Source: Hippophae tibetana (taxonomy: Eukaryota; Streptophyta; Magnoliopsida; Rosales; Elaeagnaceae). Taken from it: DNA of 64,000 nt. Below are positions 37,656 through 51,254 of this stretch, in pieces. Within the stretch, counting starts at the first letter, position 1; the number at the start of each line of letters is the position of its first letter. Under the pieces are notes generated by a model. That model saw only the letters and a list, made by a program, of their open reading frames with translations. It was not told where the DNA came from and made no database searches. The DNA lies in contig CM072801.1 in the NCBI GenBank assembly GCA_037013495.1, forward strand, positions 107,019,816 to 107,083,815, in the 5' to 3' direction. Both the position numbers and the translations under genes were made by a program.

Positions 37656-38961
37656 AGGATCAAAGATTAGTTGAACACCGAAAACAAAGAACAGGAAAAT
37701 GATACAGTGAATTAAAAGAAAAGTACGAAATGAAATGCAAATAAGAAAATAATGACAACAAAATCTAAAGAAAACAAAAGACTTGTAGAAATATTTGTTT
37801 CTTTAATTGTGATTTGTACCAAAAGAAGGCAAACAACAATAAAATTGAAAACTTTATTGAATCAAAAATTCAAAAAATAGATATTTTAAGAGACATATCG
37901 TATTTTAGGAAACCAAGGCTTCGATCCCAAATGATACGGATACTTTATGCGATGAATTTTGGAACCCATGAACTCAAATGAATGAGAAAGATGGAATTTC
38001 TAAAACATGGTTAATACAATCAAATTTGACCAATTAAGAACATCATTAGAAAAACAAGCAAAAATGTGCGACCGAACTATAAGACGTCGGAAAGAAGTGT
38101 AAGCGATGAAATTTGGGTTCTAAAAAGTGGATAAAATAACTATTTTTTACTTTATGTTTTTGCAAATTGAAATTAGTTTAGATTTGATATTTTATAATGG
38201 TCCTTTTGATGTATGACTTAAAAGTTATAACAGTTTAAAGTTGGAACCTCAATACATAATTTCTTTTTTTTAAATTACGAACTCCAGAAATTTTGTTGTT
38301 TTTTATTCAGGATCAAAGATTGGTTGAACACCGAAAACAAAGAACAGGAAAATGATACAGTGAATTAAAAGAAAAGTACAAAATGAAATGCAAATAAGAA
38401 AATAATGACAACAAAATCTAAAGAAAACAAAAGACTTGTAGAAATATTTGTTTCTTTAATTGTGATTTGTACCAAAAGAAGGCAAACAACAATAAAATTG
38501 AAAACTTTGTTGAATCAAAAATTCAAAAAATATATATTTTAAGAGACATATCGTATTTTAGGAAACCAAGGCTTCGATACCAAATGATACGGATACTTTA
38601 TGCGATTAATTTTGGAACCCATGAACTCAAATGAATGAGAAAGATGGAATTTCTAGAACATGGTTAATACAATCAAATTTGACCAATTAAGAACATCATT
38701 AGAAAAACAAGCAAAAATGTGCGACCGAACTATAAGACGTCGGAAAGTAGTGTAAGCGATGAAATTTGGGTTCTAAAAAGTGGATAAAATAACTATTTTT
38801 TACTTTATGTTTTTGCAAATTGAAATGAGTTTAGATTTGATATTTTATAATGGTCCTTTTGATGTATGACTTAAAAGTTATAACAGTTTAAAGTTGGAAC
38901 CTCAATACATAATTTCTTTTTTTTAAATTACGAACTCCAGAAATTTTGTTGTTTTTTATTC
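37656..38961. repeat. Dimer A2-A3 (M59-M60), first copy
   Basis: Monomers start at 37656 and 38309. M59 has 'gattagttgaac', 'cgatcccaaatg' and 'cggaaagaagtg'. M60 has 'aaaatatatattttaag' and 'ttctagaacatgg'. The same five private variants recur 1306 bases downstream. Confidence 0.92.
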
Positions 38962-40267
38962 AGGATCAAAGATTAGTTGAACACCGAAAACAAAGAACAG
39001 GAAAATGATACAGTGAATTAAAAGAAAAGTACGAAATGAAATGCAAATAAGAAAATAATGACAACAAAATCTAAAGAAAACAAAAGACTTGTAGAAATAT
39101 TTGTTTCTTTAATTGTGATTTGTACCAAAAGAAGGCAAACAACAATAAAATTGAAAACTTTATTGAATCAAAAATTCAAAAAATAGATATTTTAAGAGAC
39201 ATATCGTATTTTAGGAAACCAAGGCTTCGATCCCAAATGATACGGATACTTTATGCGATGAATTTTGGAACCCATGAACTCAAATGAATGAGAAAGATGG
39301 AATTTCTAAAACATGGTTAATACAATCAAATTTGACCAATTAAGAACATCATTAGAAAAACAAGCAAAAATGTGCGACCGAACTATAAGACGTCGGAAAG
39401 AAGTGTAAGCGATGAAATTTGGGTTCTAAAAAGTGGATAAAATAACTATTTTTTACTTTATGTTTTTGCAAATTGAAATAAGTTTAGATTTGATATTTTA
39501 TAATGGTCCTTTTGATGTATGACTTAAAAGTTATAACAGTTTAAAGTTGGAACCTCAATACATAATTTCTTTTTTTTAAATTACGAACTCCAGAAATTTT
39601 GTTGTTTTTTATTCAGGATCAAAGATTGGTTGAACACCGAAAACAAAGAACAGGAAAATGATACAGTGAATTAAAAGAAAAGTACAAAATGAAATGCAAA
39701 TAAGAAAATAATGACAACAAAATCTAAAGAAAACAAAAGACTTGTAGAAATATTTGTTTCTTTAATTGTGATTTGTACCAAAAGAAGGCAAACAACAATA
39801 AAATTGAAAACTTTGTTGAATCAAAAATTCAAAAAATATATATTTTAAGAGACATATCGTATTTTAGGAAACCAAGGCTTCGATACCAAATGATACGGAT
39901 ACTTTATGCGATTAATTTTGGAACCCATGAACTCAAATGAATGAGAAAGATGGAATTTCTAGAACATGGTTAATACAATCAAATTTGACCAATTAAGAAC
40001 ATCATTAGAAAAACAAGCAAAAATGTGCGACCGAACTATAAGACGTCGGAAAGTAGTGTAAGCGATGAAATTTGGGTTCTAAAAAGTGGGTAAAATAACT
40101 ATTTTTTACTTTATGTTTTTGCAAATTGAAATGAGTTTAAATTTAATATTTTATAATGGTCCTTTTGATGTATGACTTAAAAGTTATAACAGTTTAAAGT
40201 TGGAACCTTAATACATAATTTCTTTTTTTTTAATTACGAACTCCAGAAATTTTGTTGTTTTTTATTC
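38962..40267. repeat. Dimer A2-A3 (M61-M62), second copy
   Basis: Monomers start at 38962 and 39615, each exactly 1306 bases after its counterpart, with all five private variants kept. The tails differ: M62 ends with the A3 tail ('taaatttaatat', 'accttaatac') that leads into B2, while M60 keeps 'gtttagatttgat'. The copy border therefore lies inside the last monomer. Confidence 0.92.
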
Positions 40268-42213
40268 AGGATCAAAGAATGGTTGAACACCGAAAACAAA
40301 GAAGGGGAAAATGATACAGTGAATTAAAATAAAAGTACGAAATGAAATGCAAATAAGAAAATAATGACAACAAAATCTAAAGAAAACAAAAGACTTGTAG
40401 AAATATTTGTTTCTTTCATTGTTATTTGGACCAAAAGAATGCAAAAAACCAAAAAATGGAAACCTTTAGTAAATCTAATATATTAACATAGATATTCTAT
40501 TTTGGGCAACCAAGGCTTCAATACCAAATGATACGGATCTTTTATGCGGACCATTTTGGAAACCATGAAATCAAAGGAATGAGAAAGATTGAATTGCTAA
40601 GAACATGGTTAATATAATCAAATTTGAACAATTAAGAACAGGATTAGAAAACCACGCAAAATGTGAGACCAAACAATTAGATGTCGGAAAGTATTGTAAG
40701 CGATGGAATTTGGGTTCTAAAAAGTGGATAACTGAACTTTTTTTACTTTATGTTTTTGCAAATTGAAATGAGTTTAGATTTGATATTTTATAATAGTCCT
40801 TTAGATGTATGACTTAAAAGTTATAACAGTTTAAAGTTGGAAAATCAATACATAATTTCTTTTTTTTAAATTACGAACTCCAAAATTTTTGTTGTTTTTT
40901 AATCAGGATCAAAGATTGGTTGAACACCGAAAACAAAGAACAGGAAAATGATACAGTGAATTAAAAGAAAAGTACGAAATTAAATGCGAATGAGAAAATA
41001 ATGACAACAAAATCTAAAGAAAACAAAAGACTTGTAGAAATATTTTGTTTCTTTAAATGTGATTTGGATGAAAAAAATGCAAAAAACAATAAAATGGAAA
41101 AATTTATTAAATCAAAAATTCAAAAAATAGATATATTAAGATAGATATTCTATTTTGGACAACCCAGGCTTCGATACAAATTGATACGGATCTTTTATGT
41201 GGACCATTTTGGAAACCATGAACTCAAAGGAATGAGAAAGATTGAATTGCTAAGAACATGGTTAATATAATCAAATTTGAACATTTAAGAACACGATTAG
41301 AAAACCACACAAAAATGTGAGACCAACCTATTAGACGACGGAAAGTAGTGTAAGCGATGAAATTTGGGTTCTAAAAAGTGGACAATTGAACTCTTTTTTA
41401 CTTTATGTTTTTGCAAATTGAAATGAGTTTTGATTTGATATTTTATAATAGTCGTTTTGATGTATAACTTAAAAGTTATTACAGTTTAAAGTTGGAACCT
41501 CAATAAATAATTTCTTTTTTTTAAATTACGAACTCCAGAAATTTTGTTGTTTTTTATTCAGGATCAAAGATTGGTTGAACGCCGAAAACAAAGAAAAAGG
41601 AAAATGATATAATGAATTAAAAGAAAAGTACGAAATGAAATGCAAATAAGAAAATAACGACAACAAAATCTAAAGAAAACAAAAGACTTGTAGAAATATT
41701 TGTTTCTTTAATTGTGATTTGTACCAAAAGAAGGCAAACAACAATAAAATTGAAAACTTTGTTGAATCAAAAATTCAAAAAATAGATATTTTAAGAGACA
41801 TATCGTATTTTAGGAAACCAAGGCTTCGATACCAAATGATACGGATACTTTATGCGATTAATTTTGGAACCCATGAACTCAAATGAATGAGAAAGATGGA
41901 ATTTCTAGAACATGGTTAATACAATCAAATTTGACCAATTAAGAACATCATTAGAAAAACAAGCAAAAATGTGCGACAGAACTATAAGACGTCGGAAAGT
42001 AGTGTAAGCGATGAAATTTGGGTTCTAAAAAGTGGATAAAATAACTATTTTTTACTTTATGTTTTTGCAAATTGAAATGAGTTTAAATTTAATATTTTAT
42101 AATGGTCCTTTTGATGTATGACTTAAAAGTTATAACAGTTTAAAGTTGGAACCTTAATACATAATTTCTTTTTTTTAAATTACGAACTCCAGAAATTTTG
42201 TTGTTTTTTATTC
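40268..42213. repeat. Trimer B2-C2-A1/A3 (M63-M65), first copy
   Basis: Monomers start at 40268 (B2), 40905 (C2) and 41560 (A1 head, A3 body). Private marks are 'aagaaggggaaaatg', 'attaacatagatatt', 'ccatgaaatcaaagg' and 'aaacaattagatg' in B2, and 'ttttggacaaccc' with 'tatgtggacc' in C2. M65 has one extra A in 'gaaaaaggaaaatg'. Confidence 0.92.
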
Positions 42214-44157
42214 AGGATCAAAGAATGGTTGAACACCGAAAACAAAGAAGGGGAAAATGATACAGTGAATTAAAATAAAAGTACGAAATGAAATGCAAAT
42301 AAGAAAATAATGACAACAAAATCTAAAGAAAACAAAAGACTTGTAGAAATATTTGTTTCTTTCATTGTTATTTGGACCAAAAGAATGCAAAAAACCAAAA
42401 AATGGAAACCTTTAGTAAATCTAATATATTAACATAGATATTCTATTTTGGGCAACCAAGGCTTCAATACCAAATGATACGGATCTTTTATGCGGACCAT
42501 TTTGGAAACCATGAAATCAAAGGAATGAGAAAGATTGAATTGCTAAGAACATGGTTAATATAATCAAATTTGAACAATTAAGAACAGGATTAGAAAACCA
42601 CGCAAAATGTGAGACCAAACAATTAGATGTCGGAAAGTATTGTAAGCGATGGAATTTGGGTTCTAAAAAGTGGATAACTGAACTTTTTTTACTTTATGTT
42701 TTTGCAAATTGAAATGAGTTTAGATTTGATATTTTATAATAGTCCTTTAGATGTATGACTTAAAAGTTATAACAGTTTAAAGTTGGAAAATCAATACATA
42801 ATTTCTTTTTTTTAAATTACGAACTCCAAAATTTTTGTTGTTTTTTAATCAGGATCAAAGATTGGTTGAACACCGAAAACAAAGAACAGGAAAATGATAC
42901 AGTGAATTAAAAGAAAAGTACGAAATTAAATGCGAATGAGAAAATAATGACAACAAAATCTAAAGAAAACAAAAGACTTGTAGAAATATTTTGTTTCTTT
43001 AAATGTGATTTGGATGAAAAAAATGCAAAAAACAATAAAATGGAAAAATTTATTAAATCAAAAATTCAAAAAATAGATATATTAAGATAGATATTCTATT
43101 TTGGACAACCCAGGCTTCGATACAAATTGATACGGATCTTTTATGTGGACCATTTTGGAAACCATGAACTCAAAGGAATGAGAAAGATTGAATTGCTAAG
43201 AACATGGTTAATATAATCAAATTTGAACATTTAAGAACACGATTAGAAAACCACACAAAAATGTGAGACCAACCTATTAGACGACGGAAAGTAGTGTAAG
43301 CGATGAAATTTGGGTTCTAAAAAGTGGACAATTGAACTCTTTTTTACTTTATGTTTTTGCAAATTGAAATGAGTTTTGATTTGATATTTTATAATAGTCG
43401 TTTTGATGTATAACTTAAAAGTTATTACAGTTTAAAGTTGGAATCTCAATAAATAATTTCTTTTTTTTAAATTACGAACTCCAGAAATTTTGTTGTTTTT
43501 ATTCAGGATCAAAGATTGGTTGAACGCCGAAAACAAAGAAAAGGAAAATGATATAATGAATTAAAAGAAAAGTACGAAATGAAATGCAAATAAGAAAATA
43601 ACGACAACAAAATCTAAAGAAAACAAAAGACTTGTAGAAATATTTGTTTCTTTAATTGTGATTTGTACCAAAAGAAGGCAAACAACAATAAAATTGAAAA
43701 CTTTGTTGAATCAAAAATTCAAAAAATAGATATTTTAAGAGACATATCGTATTTTAGGAAACCAAGGCTTCGATACCAAATGATACGGATACTTTATGCG
43801 ATTAATTTTGGAACCCATGAACTCAAATGAATGAGAAAGATGGAATTTCTAGAACATGGTTAATACAATCAAATTTGACCAATTAAGAACATCATTAGAA
43901 AAACAAGCAAAAATGTGCGACCGAACTATAAGACGTCGGAAAGTAGTGTAAGCGATGAAATTTGGGTTCTAAAAAGTGGATAAAATAACTATTTTTTACT
44001 TTATGTTTTTGCAAATTGAAATGAGTTTAAATTTAATATTTTATAATGGTCCTTTTGATGTATGACTTAAAAGTTATAACAGTTTAAAGTTGGAACCTTA
44101 ATACATAATTTCTTTTTTTTAAATTACGAACTCCAGAAATTTTGTTGTTTTTTATTC
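42214..44157. repeat. Trimer B2-C2-A1/A3 (M66-M68), second copy
   Basis: Monomers start at 42214, 42851 and 43505. The first two follow their counterparts by exactly 1946 bases and the third by 1945, which is accounted for by the extra A in M65. All private marks of the first trimer are present. Confidence 0.92.
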
Positions 44158-47100
44158 AGGATCAAAGAATGGTTGAACACCGAAAACAAAGAATGGGAAA
44201 ATGATACAGTGAATTAATATAAAAGTACGAAATGAAATGCAAATGAGAAAATAATGACAACAAAATCTAAAGAAAACAAAAGACTTGTAGAAATATTTGT
44301 TTCTTTCATTGTTACTTGGACCAAAAGAATGCAAAAAACCAAAAAATGGAAACCTTTAGTAAATCTAATATATTAAGATAGATATTCTATTTTGGGCAAC
44401 CAAGGCTTCAATACCAAATGATACGGATCTTTTATGCGGACCATTTTGGAAACCATGAACTCAAAGGAATGAGAAAGATTGAATTGCTAAGAACATGGTT
44501 AATATAATCAAATTTGAACAATTAAGAACAGGATTAGAAAACCACGCAAAATGTGAGACCAAACTATTAGATGTCGGAAAGTATTGTAAGCGATGGAATT
44601 TGGGTTCTAAAAAGTGGAAAACTGAAATTTTTTTTACTTTATGTTTTTGCAAATTGAAATGAGTTTAGATTTGATATTTTATAATAGTCCTTTTGATTTA
44701 TGACTTAAAAGTTATAACAGTTTAAAGTTGGAACCTCAATACATAATTTCTTTTTTTTAAATTACGAACTCCAAAATTTTTGTTGTTTTTTATTCAGGAT
44801 CAAAGATTGGTTGAACACCGAAAACAAAGAATAGGAAAATGATACAGTGAATTAAAAGAAAAGTACGAAATGAAATGCAAATGAGAAAATAATGACAACA
44901 AAATCTAAAGAAAACAAAAGACTTATAGAAATATTGTGTTTCTTTAAATATGATTTGGATGAAAAAAATGCAAAAAACAATAAAATGGAAAAATATATTA
45001 AATCAAAAATCAAAAAATAGATATATTAAGATAGATATTCTATTTTGGGCAACCAAGGCTTCGATACAAATTGATACAGATCTTTTATGCGGACCATTTT
45101 GGAAACCATGAACTCAAAGGAATGGGAAAGATTGAATTGCTAAGAACATGGTTAATATAATCAAATTTGAACAATGAAGAACACGATTAGAAAACCACGC
45201 AAAATGTGAGACCAAACTATTAGATGTCGGAAAGTATTGTAAGCGATGGAATTTGGGTTCTAAAAAGTGGACAACTGAACTATTTTTTACTTTATGTTTT
45301 TGCAAATTGAAATGAGTTTAGATTCGATATTTTATAATAGTCCTTTTGATGTATGACTTAAAAGTTATAACAGTTTAAAGTTGGAAAATCAATACATAAT
45401 TTCTTTTTTTTAAATTACGAACTCCAAAATTTTTGTTGTTTTTTATTCAGGATCAAAGATTGGTTGAACACCGAAAACAAAGAACAGGAAAATGATACAG
45501 TGTATTAAAAGAAAAGTACGAAATGAAATGCAAATAAGAAAAAATAATGACAACAAAATCTAAAGAAAACAAAAGACTTGTAGAAATATTTTGTTTCTTT
45601 AAATGTGATTTGGATGAAAAAAATGCAAAAAACAATAAAATGGAAAAATATATTAAATCAAAAATTCAAAAAATAGATATATTAAGATAGATATTCTATT
45701 TTGGGCAACCAAGGCTTCGATACAAATTGATACGGATCTTTTATGCGGACCATTTTGGAAACCATGAACTCAAAGGAATGAGAAAGATTGAATTGATAAG
45801 AACATGGTTAATATAATCAAATTTGAACATTTAAGAACACGATTAGAAAACCACACAAAAATGTGAGACCAACCTATTAGAAGACGGAAAGTAGTGTAAG
45901 CGATGAAATTTGGGTTCTAAAAAGTGGACAAGTGAATTCTTTTTTACTTTATGTTTTTGCAAATTGAAATGAGTTTTGATTTGATATTTTATAATAGTCG
46001 TTTTGATGTATAACTTAAAAGTTATTACAGTTTAAAGTTGGAACCTCAATAAATAATTTCTTTTTTTTAAATTACGAACTCCAGAAATTTTGTTGTTTTT
46101 TATTCAGGATCAAAGATTGGTTGAACGCCGAAAACAAAGAAAAGGAAAATGATATAATGAATTAAAAGAAAAGTACGAAATGAAATGCAAATAAGAAAAT
46201 AATGACAACAAAATCTAAAGAAAACAAAAGACTTGTAGAAATATTTGTTTCTTTAATTGTGATTTGTACCAAAAGAAGGCAAACAACAATAAAATTGAAA
46301 ACTTTATTGAATCAAAAATTCAAAAAATAGATATTTTAAGAGACATATCGTATTTTAGGAAACCAAGGCTTCGATACCAAATGATACGGATACTTTATGC
46401 AATGAATTTTGGAACCCATGAACTCAAATGAATGAGAAAGATGGAATTTCTAAGAACATGGTTAATACAATCAAATTTGACCAATTAAGAACATCATTAG
46501 AAAAACAAGAAAAAATGTGCGACCGAACTATAAGACGTCGGAAAGTAGTGTAAGCGATGAAATTTGGGTTCTAAAAAGTGGATAAAATAACTATTTTTTC
46601 CTTTACGTTTTTGCAAATTAAAATCAGTTTAGATTTGATATTTTATAATGGTCGTTTTGATGTATGACTTAAAAGTTATTACAGTTTAAAGTTGGAAACT
46701 CAATAAATAATTTCTTTTTTTTAAATAACGAACTCCAGAAATTTTGTTGTTTTTTATTCAGGATCAAAGAATGGTTGAACACCGAAAACAAAGAATGGGA
46801 AAATGATACAGTGAATTAAAATAAAAGTACGAAATGAAATGCAAATAAGAAAATAATGACAACAAAATCTAAAGAAAACAAAAGACTTGTAGAAATATTT
46901 GTTTCTTTCATTGTTACTTGGACCAAAAGAATGCAAAAAACCAAAAAATGGAAACCTTTAGTAAATCTAATATATTAAGATAGATATTCTATTTTGGGCA
47001 ACCAAGGCTTCAATACCAAATGATACGGATCTTTTATGCGGACCATTTTGGAAACCATGAACTCAAAGGAATGAGAAAGATTGAATTGCTAAGAACATGG

Positions 47101-47395
47101 TTAATATAATCAAATTTGAACAATTAAGAACAGGATTAGAAAACCACGCAAAATGTGAGACCAAACTATTAGATGTCGGAAAGTATTGTAAGCGATGGAA
47201 TTTGGGTTCTAAAAAGTGGATAACTGAACTTTTTTTACTTTATGTTTTTGCAAATTGAAATGAGTTTAGATTTGATATTTTATAATAGTCCTTTAGATGT
47301 ATGACTTAAAAGTTATAACAGTTTAAAGTTGGAAAATCAATACATAATTTCTTTTTTTAAATTACGAACTCCAAAATTTTTGTTGTTTTTTATTC
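44158..47395. repeat. Block B2-C1-C2-A1/A4-B2 (M69-M73)
   Basis: Monomers start at 44158 (B2), 44796 (C1), 45449 (C2, 657 bp with 'gaaaaaataatg'), 46106 (A) and 46760 (B2). M69 and M73 share 'gttacttggacc' and 'aagaatgggaaaatg'. M72 has an A1 head ('gaacgccg', 'gatataatg') but ends with the A4 tail ('tcctttacg', 'aattaaaatcag', 'ggaaactcaataaat') otherwise seen only at 57730 and 61608. Confidence 0.9.
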
Positions 47396-49325
47396 AGGAT
47401 CAAAGATTGGTTGAACACCGAAAACAAAGAACAGGAAAATGATACAGTGAATTAAAAGAAAAGTACGAAATGAAATGCAAATAAGAAAATAATGACAACA
47501 AAATCTAAATAAAAAAAAAGACTTGTAGAAATATATGTTTCTTTCATTGTTATTTGGACCAAAAGAATGCAAAAAACAAAAAAATGGAAACCTTTAGTAA
47601 ATCTAATATATTAAGATAGATATTCTATTTTGGGCAACCAAGGCTTCAATACCAAATGATACGGATCTTTTATGTTGACCATTTTGGAAACCATGAACTC
47701 AATGGAATGAGAAAGATTGAATTGCTAAGAACATGGTTAATATAATCAAATTTGAACAATTAAGAACACGATTAGAAAAACACGCAAAATGTGAGACCAA
47801 ACTATTAGACGTCGGAAAGTATTGTAAGCGATGGAATTTGGGTTCTAAAAAGTCGACAACTGAACTGTTTTTTACTTTATGTTTTTGCAAATTGAAATGA
47901 GTTTAGATTTGATATTTTATAATAGTCCTTTTGATGTATGACTTAAAAGTTATAACAGTTTAAAGTTGGAACCTCAATACATAATTTATTTTTTTTAAAT
48001 TACGAACTCCAAAATTTTTGTTGTTTTTTATTCATGATCAAAGATTGGTTGAACACCGAAAACAAAGAACAGGAAAATGATACAGTGAATTAAAAGAATA
48101 GTACGAAATGAAATGCAAATAAGAAAATAATGACAACAAAATCTAAAGAAAAAAAAAGACTTGTAGAAATATATGTTTCTTTCATTGTTATTTGGACCAA
48201 AAGAATGCAAAAAACAAAAAAATGGAAACCTTTAGTAAATCTAATATATTAAGATAGATATTCTATTTTGGGCAACCAAGGCTTCAATACCAAATGATAC
48301 GGATCTTTTATGTTGACCATTTTGGAAACCATGAACTCAATGGAATGAGAAAGATTGAATTGCTAAGAACATGGTTAATATAATCAAATTTGAACAATTA
48401 AGAACACGATTAGAAAACCACGCAAAATGTGAGACCAAACTATTAGACGTCGGAAAGTATTGTAAGCGATGGAATTTGGGTTCTAAAAAGTGGACAACTG
48501 AACTATGTTTTACTTTATGTTTTTGCAAATTGAAATGAGTTTAGATTTGATATTTTATAATAGTCCTTTTGATGTATGACTTAAAAGTTATAACAGTTTA
48601 AAGTTGGAACCCCAATACATAATTTCTTTTTTTTAAATTACGAACTCCAAATTTTTTGTGGTTTTATATTCAGGATCAAAGATTGGTTGAACACCGAAAA
48701 CAAAGAACAGGAAAATGATACAGTGAATTAAAAGAAAAGTACGAAATGAAATGCAAATGAGAAAATAATGACAACAAAATCTAAAGAAAACAAAAGACTT
48801 GTAGAAATATTTTGTTTCTTTAAATGTGATTTGGATGAAAAAAATGCAAAAAACAATAAAATGGAAAAATATATTAAATGAAAAATTCAAAAAATAGATA
48901 TATTAAGATAGATATTCTATTTTGGGCAACCAAGGCTTCGATACAAATTGATACGGATCTTTTATGCGGACCATTTTGGAAACCATGAACTCAAAGGAAT
49001 GAGAAAGATTGAATTGCTAAGAACATGGTTAATATAATCAAATTTGAACAATTAAGAACACGATTAGAAAACCACGCAAAATGTGAGACCAAACTATTAG
49101 ACGTCGGAAAGTATTGTAAGCGATGGAATTTGGGTTCTAAAAGGTGGACAACTGAACTATTTTTTACTTTATGTTTTTGCAAATTGAAATGAGTTTAGAT
49201 TTGATATTTTATAATAGTCCTTTTGATGTATGACTTAAAAGTTATAACAGTTTAAAGTTGGAACCTCAATACATAATTTCTTTTTTTTAAATTACGAACT
49301 CCAAAAATTTTGTTGTTTTTTATTC
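47396..49325. repeat. Trimer B1-B1-C1 (M74-M76), first copy, 1930 bp
   Basis: Monomers start at 47396, 48034 and 48672. The second B1 opens with 'atgatcaaag' and has 'aaaagaatagtacg'. The C1 monomer is preceded by 'ttttttgtggttttatattc'. These marks recur at the same places in the next two trimers. Private to this copy are 'aagtcgacaac' in M74 and 'aaaaggtggac' in M76. Confidence 0.93.
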
Positions 49326-51254
49326 AGAATCAAAGATTGGTTGAACACCGAAAACAAAGAACAGGAAAATGATACAGTGAATTAAAAGAAAAGTACGAAA
49401 TGAAATGCAAATAAGAAAATAATGACAACAAAATCTAAAGAAAAAAAAAGACTTGTAGAAATATATGTTTCTTTCATTGTTATTTGGACCAAAAGAATGC
49501 AAAAAACAAAAAAATGGAAACCTTTAGTAAATCTAATATATTAAGATAGATATTCTATTTTGGGCAACCAAGGCTTCAATACCAAATGATACGGATCTTT
49601 TATGTTGACCATTTTGGAAACCATGAACTCAATGGAATGAGAAAGATTGAATTGCTAAGAACATGGTTAATATAATCAAATTTGAACAATTAAGAACATG
49701 ATTAGAAAAACACGCAAAATGTGAGACCAAACTATTAGACGTCGGAAAGTATTGTAAGCGATGGAATTTGGGTTCTAAAAAGTGGACAACTGAACTGTTT
49801 TTTACTCTATGTTTTTGCAAATTGAAATGAGTTTAGATTTGATATTTTATAATAGTCCTTTTGATGTATGACTTAAAAGTTATAACAGTTTAAAGTTGGA
49901 ACCTCAATACATAATTTATTTTTTTTAAATTACGAACTCCAAAATTTTTGTTGTTTTTTATTCATGATCAAAGATTGGTTGAACACCGAAAACAAAGAAC
50001 AGGAAAATGATACAGTGAATTAAAAGAATAGTACGAAATGAAATGCAAATAAGAAAATAATGACAACAAAATCTAAAGAAAAAAAAGACTTGTAGAAATA
50101 TATGTTTCTTTCATTGTTATTTGGACCAAAAGAATGCAAAAAACAAAAAAATGGAAACCTTTAGTAAATCTAATATATTAAGATAGATATTCTATTTTGG
50201 GCAACCAAGGCTTCAATACCAAATGATACGGATCTTTTATGTTGACCATTTTGGAAACCATGAACTCAATGGAATGAGAAAGATTGAATTGCTAAGAACA
50301 TGGTTAATATAATCAAATTTGAACAATTAAGGACACGATTAGAAAACCACGCAAAATGTGAGACCAAACTATTAGACGTCGGAAAGTATTGTAAGCGATG
50401 GAATTTGGGTTCTAAAAAGTGGACAACTGAACTATGTTTTACTTTATGTTTTTGCAAATTGAAATGAGTTTAGATTTGATATTTTATAATAGTCCTTTTG
50501 ATGTATGACTTAAAAGTTATAACAGTTTAAAGTTGGAACCCCAATACATAATTTCTTTTTTTTAAATTACGAACTCCAAATTTTTTGTGGTTTTATATTC
50601 AGGATCAAAGATTGGTTGAACACCGAAAACAAAGAACAGGAAAATGATACAGTGAATTAAAAGAAAAGTACGAAATGAAATGCAAATGAGAAAATAATGA
50701 CAACAAAATCTAAAGAAAACAAAAGACTTGTAGAAATATTTTGTTTCTTTAAATGTGATTTGGATGAAAAAAATGCAAAAAACAATAAAATGGAAAAATA
50801 TATTAAATGAAAAATTCAAAAAATAGATATATTAAGATAGATATTCTATTTTGGGCAACCAAGGCTTCGATACAAATTGATACGGATCTTTTATGCGGAC
50901 CATTTTGGAAACCATGAACTCAAAGGAATGAGAAAGATTGAATTGCTAAGAACATGGTTAATATAATCAAATTTGAACAATTAAGAACACGATTAGAAAA
51001 CCACGCAAAATGTGAGACCAAACTATTACACGTCGGAAAGTATTGTAAGCGATGGAATTTGGGTTCTAAAAAGTGGACAACTGAACTATTTTTTACTTTA
51101 TGTTTTTGCAAATTGAAATGAGTTTAGATTTGATATTTTATAATAGTCCTTTTGATGTATGACTTAAAAGTTATAACAGTTTAAAGTTGGAACCTCAATA
51201 CATAATTTCTTTTTTTTAAATTACGAACTCCAAAAATTTTGTTGTTTTTTATTC
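49326..51254. repeat. Trimer B1-B1-C1 (M77-M79), second copy, 1929 bp
   Basis: Monomers start at 49326, 49964 and 50601. It shares with the third copy 'aacatgattagaaaaacac' in the first monomer, 'aattaaggacacg' in the second and 'ctattacacgtcg' in the third. None of these is in the first copy, so copies two and three are the closest pair. Confidence 0.93.
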
